This document shows, piece after piece, positions 45,478 to 53,967 of a DNA stretch of 64,000 nucleotides. How positions within the stretch are numbered: the first letter of the stretch is position 1; each line of letters starts with the position of its first letter. The position numbers and the translations under genes were made by a program. A model generated the notes under the pieces. That model worked only from the letters and a program-made list of their open reading frames with translations. It was not told the DNA's origin and searched no databases. The DNA comes from Massilia aquatica (lineage in GTDB: Bacteria; Pseudomonadota; Gammaproteobacteria; Burkholderiales; Burkholderiaceae_D). The DNA lies in assembly GCF_011682045.1 (NCBI RefSeq), contig NZ_VVIW01000002.1, positions 62,001 to 126,000 of the forward strand, written 5' to 3'.

Positions 45478-46619
45478 AGGCGGCACTGACAGGCCGCGCA
45501 TGGCGCACGCCGCTCGGTTCGGGCATCGACGAAGTCATCGAGCGCCTGCTTGCCGGCGAATGCGCGGCGCAGCCCAACGCGCGCTTCGATGCGCGCAGCT
45601 ACGCCTGTACGCTGGCCGCCACCATCGCCACGCCGCCGGCGCCGTCGCGCCATGCGCGCTTTCTGCGCCGTATGGGCCTGTACGCGGTGGAAGTGGCGGC
45701 CGAGGCGATGGTTGATGCCGGCGTGACCGGCGGCGACAGGGTAGGGCTGTTCTTCGGCTACGGCGGCCTGCGCGCGCACTGGGACGACCTGATGCCCGCA
45801 TTCGAGCATCAACAGGCCGATGGTGAAGGAGCGTGGGAACGCGGCCTCTCGCTGCTGCACCCGTTCTGGATCTTGCAGCACCTGTCGAACAATGCGCACG
45901 CCATCGCCGCGCAGGAACTGGGCGCGCGCGGCGAAGGCGCGACTTACGGCGGCGCCAATGCGGGCGCGCAGGCGCTGGCCGGTGCGATCCGCGCGCTGGC
46001 AGCTGGCGCCGTCGACGTGGCGCTGGTGGTGGGCTACGACAGCCTGGTCGAGCCGGAAACGCTGGTCGAACTGGCCGCGCGCGGTTCCTGCGTATCGACT
46101 GGGCTGGCGGCGCCGTACGATATCGACGCGCAGGGCTTCGTGCCCGGCGAAGCCGCCGCCGCCCTCGTTTTGCAGCGAAGCGGCCCTGCGCGTGCCTTTA
46201 TCGAAGCACTTGACGGCGCCGATGGCGACAAGGGCGAGCCGCAAGCGGCGCTGCTGGCGCGCCTTGTGCGCATGCTCGCGCGCCACGGCGACGCGGTCGA
46301 TGGCTGCGGCCTGGCGCTGCCCGGCTTCGACGCGGCCGAGCGCGAGGTGGTGGCCCGGATCACCGGCGCCGGCGCGCCCCTGTGTTGTATCATGAGCGCC
46401 ATGGGACAAATCGGCGCCGCCACCTCAGTTGTTCAAGCCATCGCGCTGGCAGAGCTGCTGCAACGCCAGCAATTGCCACCCGTGGCGCTCTTGCGCGCCG
46501 CCGCGCCCGGCCCCTTGCGCCCGATTCTGCGGGCCGAAGCATCCAATCACCGTTCGGCCATTGGCCTGGCCGCCAGCGCGCCCGGCCTCGCCGGCATTGT
46601 CCGCGTGGAGCTGCCATGA
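45474..46619 (+). CDS. Ketosynthase-like protein without active-site Cys, CLF2
   Basis: A 381-aa thiolase-fold protein. At the nucleophile position it reads ATYGGANAGAQAL, without Cys, and the usual GH motif is replaced by SAMGQIGAAT, so the second catalytic His is Gln. DIDAQGFVPGEAAAALVL marks the family. It is the likely partner of KS2. It overlaps both neighbours by ATGA. It could still act as a decarboxylase or scaffold. Confidence 0.82.
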   Translation: MKAALTGRAWRTPLGSGIDEVIERLLAGECAAQPNARFDARSYACTLAATIATPPAPSRHARFLRRMGLYAVEVAAEAMVDAGVTGGDRVGLFFGYGGLRAHWDDLMPAFEHQQADGEGAWERGLSLLHPFWILQHLSNNAHAIAAQELGARGEGATYGGANAGAQALAGAIRALAAGAVDVALVVGYDSLVEPETLVELAARGSCVSTGLAAPYDIDAQGFVPGEAAAALVLQRSGPARAFIEALDGADGDKGEPQAALLARLVRMLARHGDAVDGCGLALPGFDAAEREVVARITGAGAPLCCIMSAMGQIGAATSVVQAIALAELLQRQQLPPVALLRAAAPGPLRPILRAEASNHRSAIGLAASAPGLAGIVRVELP

Positions 46620-47350
46620 AAACCGCACTCGTTACCGGTGGCTCGCGCGGCATCGGCGCCGCCATTGTGCTCGCACTGGCGGGCAAGGGCTTTACCGTCA
46701 TTCTCAACTACCGCAGCGACGAAGCGGCCGCCGCCAGGGTGGCCGAACAGGTGGCGGCTATCGGCGGCGAATGTCATCTCGCACGCGCCGACGTGTCCGA
46801 CGTGGCGCAGGTCGACGCGCTGTTCGCCGATATCGACAGCCGCTTCGGCCAGCTCGATGCCCTCGTCTGCAACGCCGGCGTGCTGCGCGACACGCTGCTC
46901 GGCGCCAGCGAGCCGGCTGATTTCGACGATGTCTTCTCGGTGAACATCTCGGGCGTGGTCAATTGCTGCCGCCAGGCCTCGCGCCGCATGGTGTCGCGCC
47001 GGTGCGGGGTGATCGTCAACATGTCGTCGGTGGCGGCCACGCGTCCGGGTCGGGGCCAGAGCAATTACGCCGCGTCCAAAGGCGCCGTCGAAGCGTTCAC
47101 CAAAGCGCTTGCGGTCGAACTGGCCCCGCGCGGCATTCGCGTCAACGCGGTGGCGCCGGGCGTGATCGAGACCGACATGACGCGCGATATCCGGGCGCTG
47201 GCTCAAGAAGAACTGAACAAGCGCATCCTGCTCAAGCGCGTCGGCAGCGCGCAGGAAGTCGCCGCCGTCGTCGCCTTCCTGTGCAGCGACGAGGCCAGCT
47301 ACGTCACCGCGCAGGTATGGAATGTGGATGGAGGATTCAAGGCAGAATGA
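46616..47350 (+). CDS. FabG-like 3-oxoacyl-ACP reductase
   Basis: A 244-aa SDR with the full FabG set: [11 protein letters not shown] at the N-terminus, [15 protein letters not shown], the Tyr-Lys pair in [21 protein letters not shown] and a late [14 protein letters not shown]. It would reduce the 3-oxo group made by the ketosynthases, using NADPH, before dehydration by the FabZ-like enzyme. It overlaps CLF2 and the nitroreductase gene by ATGA. Confidence 0.94.
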   Translation: MKTALVTGGSRGIGAAIVLALAGKGFTVILNYRSDEAAAARVAEQVAAIGGECHLARADVSDVAQVDALFADIDSRFGQLDALVCNAGVLRDTLLGASEPADFDDVFSVNISGVVNCCRQASRRMVSRRCGVIVNMSSVAATRPGRGQSNYAASKGAVEAFTKALAVELAPRGIRVNAVAPGVIETDMTRDIRALAQEELNKRILLKRVGSAQEVAAVVAFLCSDEASYVTAQVWNVDGGFKAE

Positions 47351-48021
47351 ACGAACAGACCACCCTGGACTGGTTCCTCTCGCGCCGCAGCACGCGCCAA
47401 TTTACCGACCGCCCGGTCGCGCGAGAGACGATCGAGCGACTGCTGCTGGCCGCCACCAGCGCGCCCTCGGCCAGCAACCGCCAGCCCTGGCAGTTCGCCG
47501 TGGTGCGCTCGCGCAGCCTGCGCGCGGCCATCGTTGACGCGGTGCGCGAGCGCGCCGACGAGATGAAGGCCATTATCGCGCGCGGTCACCACGCCGACGA
47601 TTACGGCAGCTACGGCGATTTTTTCCACGAGCCTTTGATGACTGCCGCCGTCATCATCATCCCGCAGTACCGCGAATTTCCCGACCTGATCGCCAACCTG
47701 CTCGCCTCGGGTGGCGCCGATCCGGCGGCGTACCACACCGCCGGCGCCATGCAGGCCGAACTCTGTTCCACCAGCGCCGCCGTCATGAACCTGCTGCTGC
47801 AGGCGCACGCCAGTGGCATTGGCGGATGCTGGATGGCGGGCCCGATGATCGCGCGCGACCGCATCTGCGCGCTGCTCGGGATTGCCGCGCCGTGGCAAAT
47901 GGTGGGCGCAATCGCGCTGGGCTACCCGGCGGGTCCCGCACCCGAACAAAAACCGCGCAAACCGCTGGGCCGCGTGGCCCGCTGGTTTGAAGATGAACAT
48001 ACCGACGAGGATACGCAATAA
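47347..48021 (+). CDS. Nitroreductase-family flavoenzyme
   Basis: A 224-aa FMN-dependent oxidoreductase. [39 protein letters not shown] (in parts, 13-51) has the phosphate-binding Arg-Ser and the NRQPW substrate loop, and [11 protein letters not shown] and ALGYPAG follow. Family members reduce nitro groups, quinones, enones or act as azoline dehydrogenases. In this cluster it may set the oxidation state of the chain or its amine; no substrate can be read off. The stop is directly followed by the ACP start. Confidence 0.9.
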   Translation: MNEQTTLDWFLSRRSTRQFTDRPVARETIERLLLAATSAPSASNRQPWQFAVVRSRSLRAAIVDAVRERADEMKAIIARGHHADDYGSYGDFFHEPLMTAAVIIIPQYREFPDLIANLLASGGADPAAYHTAGAMQAELCSTSAAVMNLLLQAHASGIGGCWMAGPMIARDRICALLGIAAPWQMVGAIALGYPAGPAPEQKPRKPLGRVARWFEDEHTDEDTQ

Positions 48022-48435
48022 ATGATTACCACCACGCCCCAGGAAATCGAAGACACCGTGCGCGCCATCGTGGCCGAATCGCTGGCCATTCCCGCCGGCG
48101 ACGTGCCGCCCACGGTCAGCCTGATCGGGGAACTGGGCGCCGAGTCGCTCGACTTTCTCGATATCGTGTTCAAGCTCGAACGCACCTACGGCATCCAGGT
48201 AACGCGCGGCGAGCTGGAACGCGCCGCGCGCGGCGACATGTCCGACGACGAATTCGCCCCCGGCGGCGTGATGTCGGACGCCGGCCTGGCGCGCCTGCGC
48301 GAGCTGATGCCCGAAGTGGCCGACCAGATCAAGCCGGGCCTGCATCCGGGCCAGATTCTCAGCCTGTTCACGGTGCAGACCTTCGTGCACCTGGTCGTCG
48401 GCAAACTCGCGCAGCGCACCAGCAACGTCGCCTGA
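48022..48435 (+). CDS. Unusually long acyl carrier protein
   Basis: A 137-aa protein. The first half is an ACP: SLIGELGAESLDFLDIVFKLE has the phosphopantetheine Ser at 42 (the common DSL is ESL here), followed by YGIQVTRGEL. Standard ACPs are about 80 aa; this one has about 45 extra residues between helix II and the end, including an acidic segment DMSDDEF, before a closing TVQTFVHLVV helix. It must be loaded by a phosphopantetheinyl transferase encoded elsewhere, as none is in the cluster. It probably carries the growing chain. Confidence 0.88.
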   Translation: MITTTPQEIEDTVRAIVAESLAIPAGDVPPTVSLIGELGAESLDFLDIVFKLERTYGIQVTRGELERAARGDMSDDEFAPGGVMSDAGLARLRELMPEVADQIKPGLHPGQILSLFTVQTFVHLVVGKLAQRTSNVA

Positions 48436-48439
48436 CGCC

Positions 48440-49492
48440 ATGACACGCTGGATCGGCGGCCCGCTGTTCGACGCCTGCTTCTTTTTCGGAAGCGGCGTCG
48501 TCGCGCTGGCGGCCGGCCTGCTGATGCTGGCCGCGCCAGGCACCGTACTACCCCTGTGGTTCGCCTGGATCTGGCTGGTGGAAGGCCCGCACCTGTGCGC
48601 CACCTGGCAGCGCACCTACCTCGACGCCGGTTTCAGGCGCGAGCGCGGCCGCCTGCTGTGGACCAGCCTTGCCTGGCTGCTGCCCGGTCCTATCCTTTTG
48701 GGTGCGACGTGGATCAGCGGCCGTCCGGAACCGTTCCTGCTGTTCCTCGGCTTTGTGGCGCTGTGGTCCTTTCATCATGCGGTGCGCCAGCATCACGGCA
48801 TTTTGTCGGTCTACCAGCGCCTGGGCGAGGCCGATGCCGGCGCGCGCAAGGCCGATACGCGCCTCCTGCACAGCATCTTGTGGGTCGCCTTTGGGCTGCT
48901 CGCGCTGGCGCATCCCGCCAACCTGGACCTGGCGGGACGCGCAGCATGGGGCGCGCATGCCATCGCTGCGGTGGGCGCGCTGCTGGCAGCGGCGATGCTG
49001 CTGTGGGCCGCACTGCTGGTGCGGCGCTGGCGCCGGGGCGGCCCGGTCAGGCCCGGCGTGTTCGGCCTGGTGGTTGCGGTGGGCACGACCCTGTTCTCGC
49101 TGTTCGCGGTCGGCATGCGCGAACCGCTGCTGGTCAATCCGCTCACCACCGAGCAGGTGTTCATGGCGGCGACCATTGTCGGCGGCACCCTGCACGGCTT
49201 GCAGTACATCGGCATCGTCATCGCCACCGAACGCCGCCGCGTCAAACCGGCGCGGGCGGCCGGGCCGCTGCTGGCGTATGCCCTCATGCTGGCGGCGTCG
49301 CTGCTGTATGTGGCCCTGAACGTAGCGCGTGGCGGGGCGCCAGTCGGCGCTGCGCCCGGATCTGCGTCCGCCCAGGTGTTCCTGGCGCTGTACTGGGGCC
49401 TGTTCTGCCACCACTTCTGGCTCGACCAGAAAATCTGGCGGCCATCGTCGGATGCGCGCCTGCGCGCCGAACTCGGACTGGGAGCCGCATGA
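48440..49492 (+). CDS. Polytopic membrane protein with His clusters
   Basis: A 350-aa protein with about eight membrane segments. Conserved-looking polar sites sit beside membrane helices: EGPHLCATWQRTYLD (about 48-62), FHHAVRQHHGI (about 111-121), GTLHGLQYIG (about 251-260) and FCHHFWLDQKIWR (about 321-333). Spaced His pairs of this kind occur in membrane di-iron or other metal-dependent oxygenases and desaturases, so I infer a metal-dependent membrane enzyme; no family is recognised. It starts four bases after the ACP stop. Confidence 0.7.
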   Translation: MTRWIGGPLFDACFFFGSGVVALAAGLLMLAAPGTVLPLWFAWIWLVEGPHLCATWQRTYLDAGFRRERGRLLWTSLAWLLPGPILLGATWISGRPEPFLLFLGFVALWSFHHAVRQHHGILSVYQRLGEADAGARKADTRLLHSILWVAFGLLALAHPANLDLAGRAAWGAHAIAAVGALLAAAMLLWAALLVRRWRRGGPVRPGVFGLVVAVGTTLFSLFAVGMREPLLVNPLTTEQVFMAATIVGGTLHGLQYIGIVIATERRRVKPARAAGPLLAYALMLAASLLYVALNVARGGAPVGAAPGSASAQVFLALYWGLFCHHFWLDQKIWRPSSDARLRAELGLGAA

Positions 49493-50856
49493 AGCAAAGC
49501 GAACACCCGGTCTCGCAAACCTACGCGAAGTACATCAATCCCTCGTTCATCCAGTTGCTTGGGGTGCTCGGCTACGGACGCGTGTTCGTGCGCGCCAGCG
49601 ATGTGTGGCTGTGGGACAGCGAAGGACGGCGCTACCTCGATTGCCTGGCCGGTTTCGGTTCGGTCAACCTGGGCCACAATCATCCGGCCCTGATCGCCCG
49701 CCTGCACCAGCTGCTTGACGAACAGGTGCTGCACTTTTGCCACACCGGGCCGGCCGCCGGGGCGGCGGCGCTGGCCGAGGCGCTGGCCAAGCGGCTGGCC
49801 GCCCCGCTGGAAATGAGCCTGTTCGCCAGCAGCGGGGCCGAAGCGGTGGAGGCGGGCCTCAAGCTGGCGCGCGCCGCCACCGGCCGCAGCGACTTTGTGT
49901 CGTGCGACGGCGGCTTTCACGGCACCACCTTGGGCACTTTGTCGGTGATGGGCGCCGAACGCCTGCGCCAGCCATTCGAGCCGCTGCTGGCCGGATGCCA
50001 TCGCGTTCCCTTCGGCGACCTCGATGCGCTCGACCGCGCTCTCAAGGCCCACAAGCCGGCCGCCTTTCTGGTCGAGCCGCTGCAAGCCGAAGGTGGTGTC
50101 ATCCTGCCGCCGCCCGGCTACCTGCGTGCGGCGCAGGAGCTGTGCCGTGCGCGCGGCACGCTGCTGGTGCTCGACGAAATCCAGACCGGCCTTGGCCGCA
50201 CCGGAACGCTGTTCGCGCATGAGGCAGAGGGTTTCGTGCCCGATGTGCTGTGCCTCGCCAAGGCATTGTCCGGCGGACTGGCCGCCATGTCGGTGGCGGT
50301 GACCTCGCGCGCCCTGTTCGACAAGGCGTACGGCGGCGCCGGGCGCTTCGACCTGCACAGCTCCACCTACCAGGGCAACGCGTTCGCTTGCGCCGCCGCC
50401 CTCAGGACCCTGGAGCTGATCGACGAAGAAGACCTGGTTGCCCGTAGTGCGCGGCAAGGCGCGCGCCTGCTGGACGGCCTGCGCGCACGCCTGCGCGGCC
50501 ACCCGCTGGTCAAGGAGGTACGCGGACGCGGGCTGCTGGTCGGGATCGAGTTCGGCCCGACCGGCAGTTCCTGGCTGGGCAAGCTGGCGCCGTCGCTGGT
50601 GGACAAGGTTTCGGAAGGCATGTTCGGCCAGTGGGTCGCGGTCCGACTTTTGGAGGCGGGCATCCTGGCGCAACCCGCGTCGTCGCGCTGGAACGTGCTG
50701 CGGCTTGAACCACCACTGACGATCAGCGATGAAGACATCGATACGGTGGTGGACGCGGTCGGCGCGATTCTTGACGACTATCGCTCAATCGCGCCCATCG
50801 TGGCGGATGTGACGCGCCGCGCAGGCGCGCAATGGAGGGGTGGATGGCAATACTGA
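49489..50856 (+). CDS. Class III PLP-dependent aminotransferase, AT1
   Basis: A 455-aa fold type I aminotransferase. It has LDCLAGFGSVNLGHNHP, ASSGAEAVEAGLKLAR, GGFHGTTLG, VLDEIQTGLGRTG with the PLP-ring Asp, and the Schiff-base Lys258 in LAKALSGG. Class III enzymes move amino groups to omega-amino or ketone/aldehyde substrates, often using ornithine- or GABA-like donors. A terminal aldehyde or ketone released from the chain is a plausible acceptor. It overlaps the membrane protein stop by ATGA and runs 13 bases into the next gene. Confidence 0.9.
   Translation: MKQSEHPVSQTYAKYINPSFIQLLGVLGYGRVFVRASDVWLWDSEGRRYLDCLAGFGSVNLGHNHPALIARLHQLLDEQVLHFCHTGPAAGAAALAEALAKRLAAPLEMSLFASSGAEAVEAGLKLARAATGRSDFVSCDGGFHGTTLGTLSVMGAERLRQPFEPLLAGCHRVPFGDLDALDRALKAHKPAAFLVEPLQAEGGVILPPPGYLRAAQELCRARGTLLVLDEIQTGLGRTGTLFAHEAEGFVPDVLCLAKALSGGLAAMSVAVTSRALFDKAYGGAGRFDLHSSTYQGNAFACAAALRTLELIDEEDLVARSARQGARLLDGLRARLRGHPLVKEVRGRGLLVGIEFGPTGSSWLGKLAPSLVDKVSEGMFGQWVAVRLLEAGILAQPASSRWNVLRLEPPLTISDEDIDTVVDAVGAILDDYRSIAPIVADVTRRAGAQWRGGWQY
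50834..50838 (+). promoter_or_regulatory. Ribosome binding site that fixes the start of the third radical SAM gene
   Basis: GGAGG inside the end of the aminotransferase gene lies five bases before the ATG at 50844. The alternative ATG at 50832 would put this site inside the gene, so 50844 is preferred. Confidence 0.7.
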
Positions 50857-51881
50857 AAGGCCCTGGCTTGCTGGCCCGCACCAGCCGCGACCTGCGCTTC
50901 ATGGGCGGCATCTTGCGCAAGCATCCGTTCCAGGTGCTGGTGCAGGTGACCAACCGCTGCAATATGCGCTGTTCGTTCTGCGGCTTCTGGCCCAACGGCG
51001 TGGCGCCGCGCCTTGAATTGACCGTGGCCGACTACCAGCGCGTGGCGGCCGAACTGGCGCGGATTGGCACCTTCCTGGTATCGGTCGAAGGGGGCGAACC
51101 GCTGCTGCGGCCCGACATCATCGAGATCGTGCGCGCTTTCGGCAAGCGCCATGCGCCGGTCCTGTATACCAACGGCTGGTTTGTCGACGACGCCAAGGCG
51201 CAAGGGCTGTTCGCGGCCGGGGTGGCGCAGGTCGGCGTGTCGATCGACTTTGCCGATTGCGCGCGCCACGACCAGAAACGCCGGCTCGACGGTGCTTTCG
51301 ACCAGGCCTGGCGCGCCGTGGACACCTTGCTGGCGCACGCGCCCCACGGCGGCGCCCAGGTGCATGTGATGACGATCCTGATGAAGGAAAACCAGGACGA
51401 CATCGAAAAGCTGCTGCAAATGAGCGCGGCGCGCGGCGTCGGCCACTGCGTCACCTTGCTCTCGACCGACGGCTTCAGGCGCGGCAAGAGCGACCAGGAC
51501 CAGCTGCCGGATGCCTCGCTCAGCGCCAGAATGCTCGACCTGTGGCAGCGCTACCCGCACTTGCGCACCTTCCGCGATTACCTTGAGCGCATGGATGCCT
51601 TTGTCGAACGCGGCCCCATGCCGGCCTGCCACGCCGGGGAACAGTCATTCAATATCGACCATCTCGGTAACGTCTCGCCCTGCATCGAGCGCATCGATTC
51701 AGTGGTCGGCAATGTGCGCGACGAAGCGCTGGCGCAGATCATTAAGCGCATGCAGGGGCTCGACTCCGTGGCGCGCTGCCAGGACTGCTGGACCCTGTGC
51801 CGCGGCTTTACCCAGGCGCTGGGGCAGGGCGCGACCCTGCGTTCGCTGTCGGACCTCTCCACGCGCATGCGCTCCCAATGA
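50844..51881 (+). CDS. Radical SAM/SPASM-like enzyme
   Basis: A 345-aa radical SAM protein. The cluster motif is CNMRCSFC (Cys39, Cys43, Cys46), followed by EGGEPLLRPDI. The C-terminal part carries further Cys in ACHAGEQSF, GNVSPCIERID and RCQDCWTLCRG, a SPASM/twitch-like auxiliary cluster site. Such enzymes modify peptides, aminosugars or small molecules by hydrogen abstraction. It is not the Tes-like type. It lies between the two aminotransferase genes and overlaps the first by 13 bases and the following SDR by four. Confidence 0.9.
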   Translation: MAILKGPGLLARTSRDLRFMGGILRKHPFQVLVQVTNRCNMRCSFCGFWPNGVAPRLELTVADYQRVAAELARIGTFLVSVEGGEPLLRPDIIEIVRAFGKRHAPVLYTNGWFVDDAKAQGLFAAGVAQVGVSIDFADCARHDQKRRLDGAFDQAWRAVDTLLAHAPHGGAQVHVMTILMKENQDDIEKLLQMSAARGVGHCVTLLSTDGFRRGKSDQDQLPDASLSARMLDLWQRYPHLRTFRDYLERMDAFVERGPMPACHAGEQSFNIDHLGNVSPCIERIDSVVGNVRDEALAQIIKRMQGLDSVARCQDCWTLCRGFTQALGQGATLRSLSDLSTRMRSQ

Positions 51882-52669
51882 ACCATGAAACGGACCACCC
51901 TGTGACTGACTTCGACACCTCCGCGCCGCCATTGCGGCTGGCGGGAAAACGCTGCCTGGTGACTGGCGGCTCGCGCAACCTGGGCCGCGCCATCTGCCTG
52001 GCCTTCGCCGCCGCCGGTGCGCGCGTGGCGTTCACCTATATAAAAGACGACGAGCAGGTCGAAGTCACCCGCGCCATGCTGCGCGAACTCGGCGCCGAGC
52101 CGCTGGTGTTCAAGGGATCGGTGACCGATGCGGCCCACGCCCGCAGCGCGGTCAACGCCATCGTCGCCGAATGGGAAGGGCTCGACATCCTCGTCAACAA
52201 CGCCGGCGTGATGCAGGTGCTCCCGATCGCCTTGCTGGAAGAAGACGACTGGGACCTGGTGCTCGATACCTGCCTGAAAGGCGCTTACATTTTTTCGCGC
52301 GCCGCGCTGCGGCCCATGCTGCGGGCAAAAAAAGGGCATATCCTGAACATCGGCTCGATTGCCGGCGAGCGGATAGTGGAGTCGCCCGTGCATTACGCGG
52401 CAGCCAAAGCCGGCCTGCAGGGCTTCACGCGGGCGCTGGCCAAGGAAGTGGGGCGCTACGGGATCGCAGTCAACGACCTGTCGGCCGGCCTGCTGGAGGC
52501 GGGCATGGGCCAGCAGGCGCCCCAGTACCGGCTGGACGACTACACCACGCACTGCCCGCTGGGGCGTACCGCCACGCTGGAGGAAACCGCCGCTTTCGTC
52601 ACCTGGCTGGTGTCGGACGAGAACAGCTTCATGAGCGGCGCGCGCCTGACCTTCGACGGAGGCCTGTAA
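51878..52669 (+). CDS. SDR-family oxidoreductase
   Basis: A 263-aa short-chain dehydrogenase with TGGSRNLGRAI, NNAGVM, the Ser in NIGSIAG and the Tyr-Lys pair in VHYAAAKAGLQG, then ALAKEVGRYGI. It is closely similar to the SDR at 38842-39582, sharing this block and the closing DENSFMSGA. The first 15 residues before the fold look variable; the ATGA overlap with the radical SAM stop supports the chosen start. A 3-oxoacyl or related ketone is the likely substrate. Confidence 0.9.
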   Translation: MNHETDHPVTDFDTSAPPLRLAGKRCLVTGGSRNLGRAICLAFAAAGARVAFTYIKDDEQVEVTRAMLRELGAEPLVFKGSVTDAAHARSAVNAIVAEWEGLDILVNNAGVMQVLPIALLEEDDWDLVLDTCLKGAYIFSRAALRPMLRAKKGHILNIGSIAGERIVESPVHYAAAKAGLQGFTRALAKEVGRYGIAVNDLSAGLLEAGMGQQAPQYRLDDYTTHCPLGRTATLEETAAFVTWLVSDENSFMSGARLTFDGGL

Positions 52670-53967
52670 TGGACCCGCTCCTGCACGAGGGATACGATGG
52701 TTTTCGCGCTTTCGTCAATCCGCTGGTGGCAATGCGCGCGCGCCTGAGCAGCGAACCATATCTGCTCGAGCGCGTGGAGCACGGCCACCTGATCGACAAC
52801 GACGGCAAAGCGTACATCGACCTGCTGGCCGGCTGGGGCACGCAGGCGTTCGGCCATCGTCCGCCGGCCATCGAGGCGGCGCTGATGAACTTCCTCAAAG
52901 GCCGCGCGCCGTCGTTCTACCCATCCGGCATCAGCCCGCACGCTGGGTTACTGGCCGGCCGCTTGTACGAACGGACTGGCTACGACGCGGCCTTTTTCGC
53001 CAGTGGAGGCACCGAAGCGGTGGAGGCGGCGCTCAAGCTGGTGCGCGGCGCCAGCGGCAGGCCGCGCATCGCCTGCGTCCAGGGCGCGTACCACGGCTGC
53101 ACCTTCGGCAGCGTGGCGATGATGCAGGCCGGCCCGTACCGCGACATCTTCGGCCCGCATTTGCCGATGGTCGACGCGCTGCCGTTCGGCGAGATGGAGG
53201 CGCTCGACAATGCGCTGGCCGATCCGTCGCTGGCCGCCATCGTGCTCGAACCGATCCAGGTCGAAGCCGGCGTGCGCCTGCATGACGCGGCGTATCTGGC
53301 GCGCCTGTGCCACGGCACGGGTGAGCGCGGCGTTCTGCTGGTGGCCGACGAAATCCAGACCGGCCTCGGACGCACCGGGCGCTTTTTGTCGAGCGAGGCA
53401 TGGCCTCGCCGGCCCGACGTGGTCACCCTGGGCAAAGCGCTGGGCGGCGGCTTGATGCCGCTGTCGGTGATGCTGACGCGCCGCCCGATTTTTGACGGCG
53501 TGTACGGCAAATTCGCGCTGGCCGAGGCGCATGCGTCCACCTTCAGCGGCAACGCGCTCGCCTGCGTGGCCGGCCTGGCGGCACTCGACCTGCTGGACGA
53601 CGCCATGCTGGCCGATGTGGAACGCAAGGGCCGCCTGCTGCGCGATGCGCTGGACGACGTCGTCCTGCCGTCGCCACTGGTCAGGGCGATTCGCGGCGAA
53701 GGCCTGATGCTGGGCATCGAGCTGGAAGCGCCGGATCATCCGTGCTACCAGTTCGACTACCTGGGCGTGCCCGAACTGGCGGCGCAGCCGGCCATCGGGA
53801 TGCTGCTGGTGCACCGGCTGTACAAGGCCGGCTACATCTCGCAGATTTGCGGGCACGCGTGGCAGGTGCTGCGCGTGCAGCCATCTTTTACGATCTCCGA
53901 CGACGAACTGCTGGCGTGCGTGCACGCGCTGCGCGATGCACTCGACTTCTTGTGGGACCTTCAATGA
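52669..53967 (+). CDS. Class III PLP-dependent aminotransferase, AT2
   Basis: A 432-aa aminotransferase with IDLLAGWGTQAFGHRPP, ASGGTEAVEAALKLVRG, YHGCTFGS, VADEIQTGLGRTG and the Schiff-base Lys256 in LGKALGGG. It differs from AT1 in length and N-terminus, so the two may act at opposite ends of the molecule or form a heteromeric pair. The start overlaps the SDR stop by one base (TAATG), and its stop overlaps the next gene by ATGA. Confidence 0.9.
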   Translation: MDPLLHEGYDGFRAFVNPLVAMRARLSSEPYLLERVEHGHLIDNDGKAYIDLLAGWGTQAFGHRPPAIEAALMNFLKGRAPSFYPSGISPHAGLLAGRLYERTGYDAAFFASGGTEAVEAALKLVRGASGRPRIACVQGAYHGCTFGSVAMMQAGPYRDIFGPHLPMVDALPFGEMEALDNALADPSLAAIVLEPIQVEAGVRLHDAAYLARLCHGTGERGVLLVADEIQTGLGRTGRFLSSEAWPRRPDVVTLGKALGGGLMPLSVMLTRRPIFDGVYGKFALAEAHASTFSGNALACVAGLAALDLLDDAMLADVERKGRLLRDALDDVVLPSPLVRAIRGEGLMLGIELEAPDHPCYQFDYLGVPELAAQPAIGMLLVHRLYKAGYISQICGHAWQVLRVQPSFTISDDELLACVHALRDALDFLWDLQ

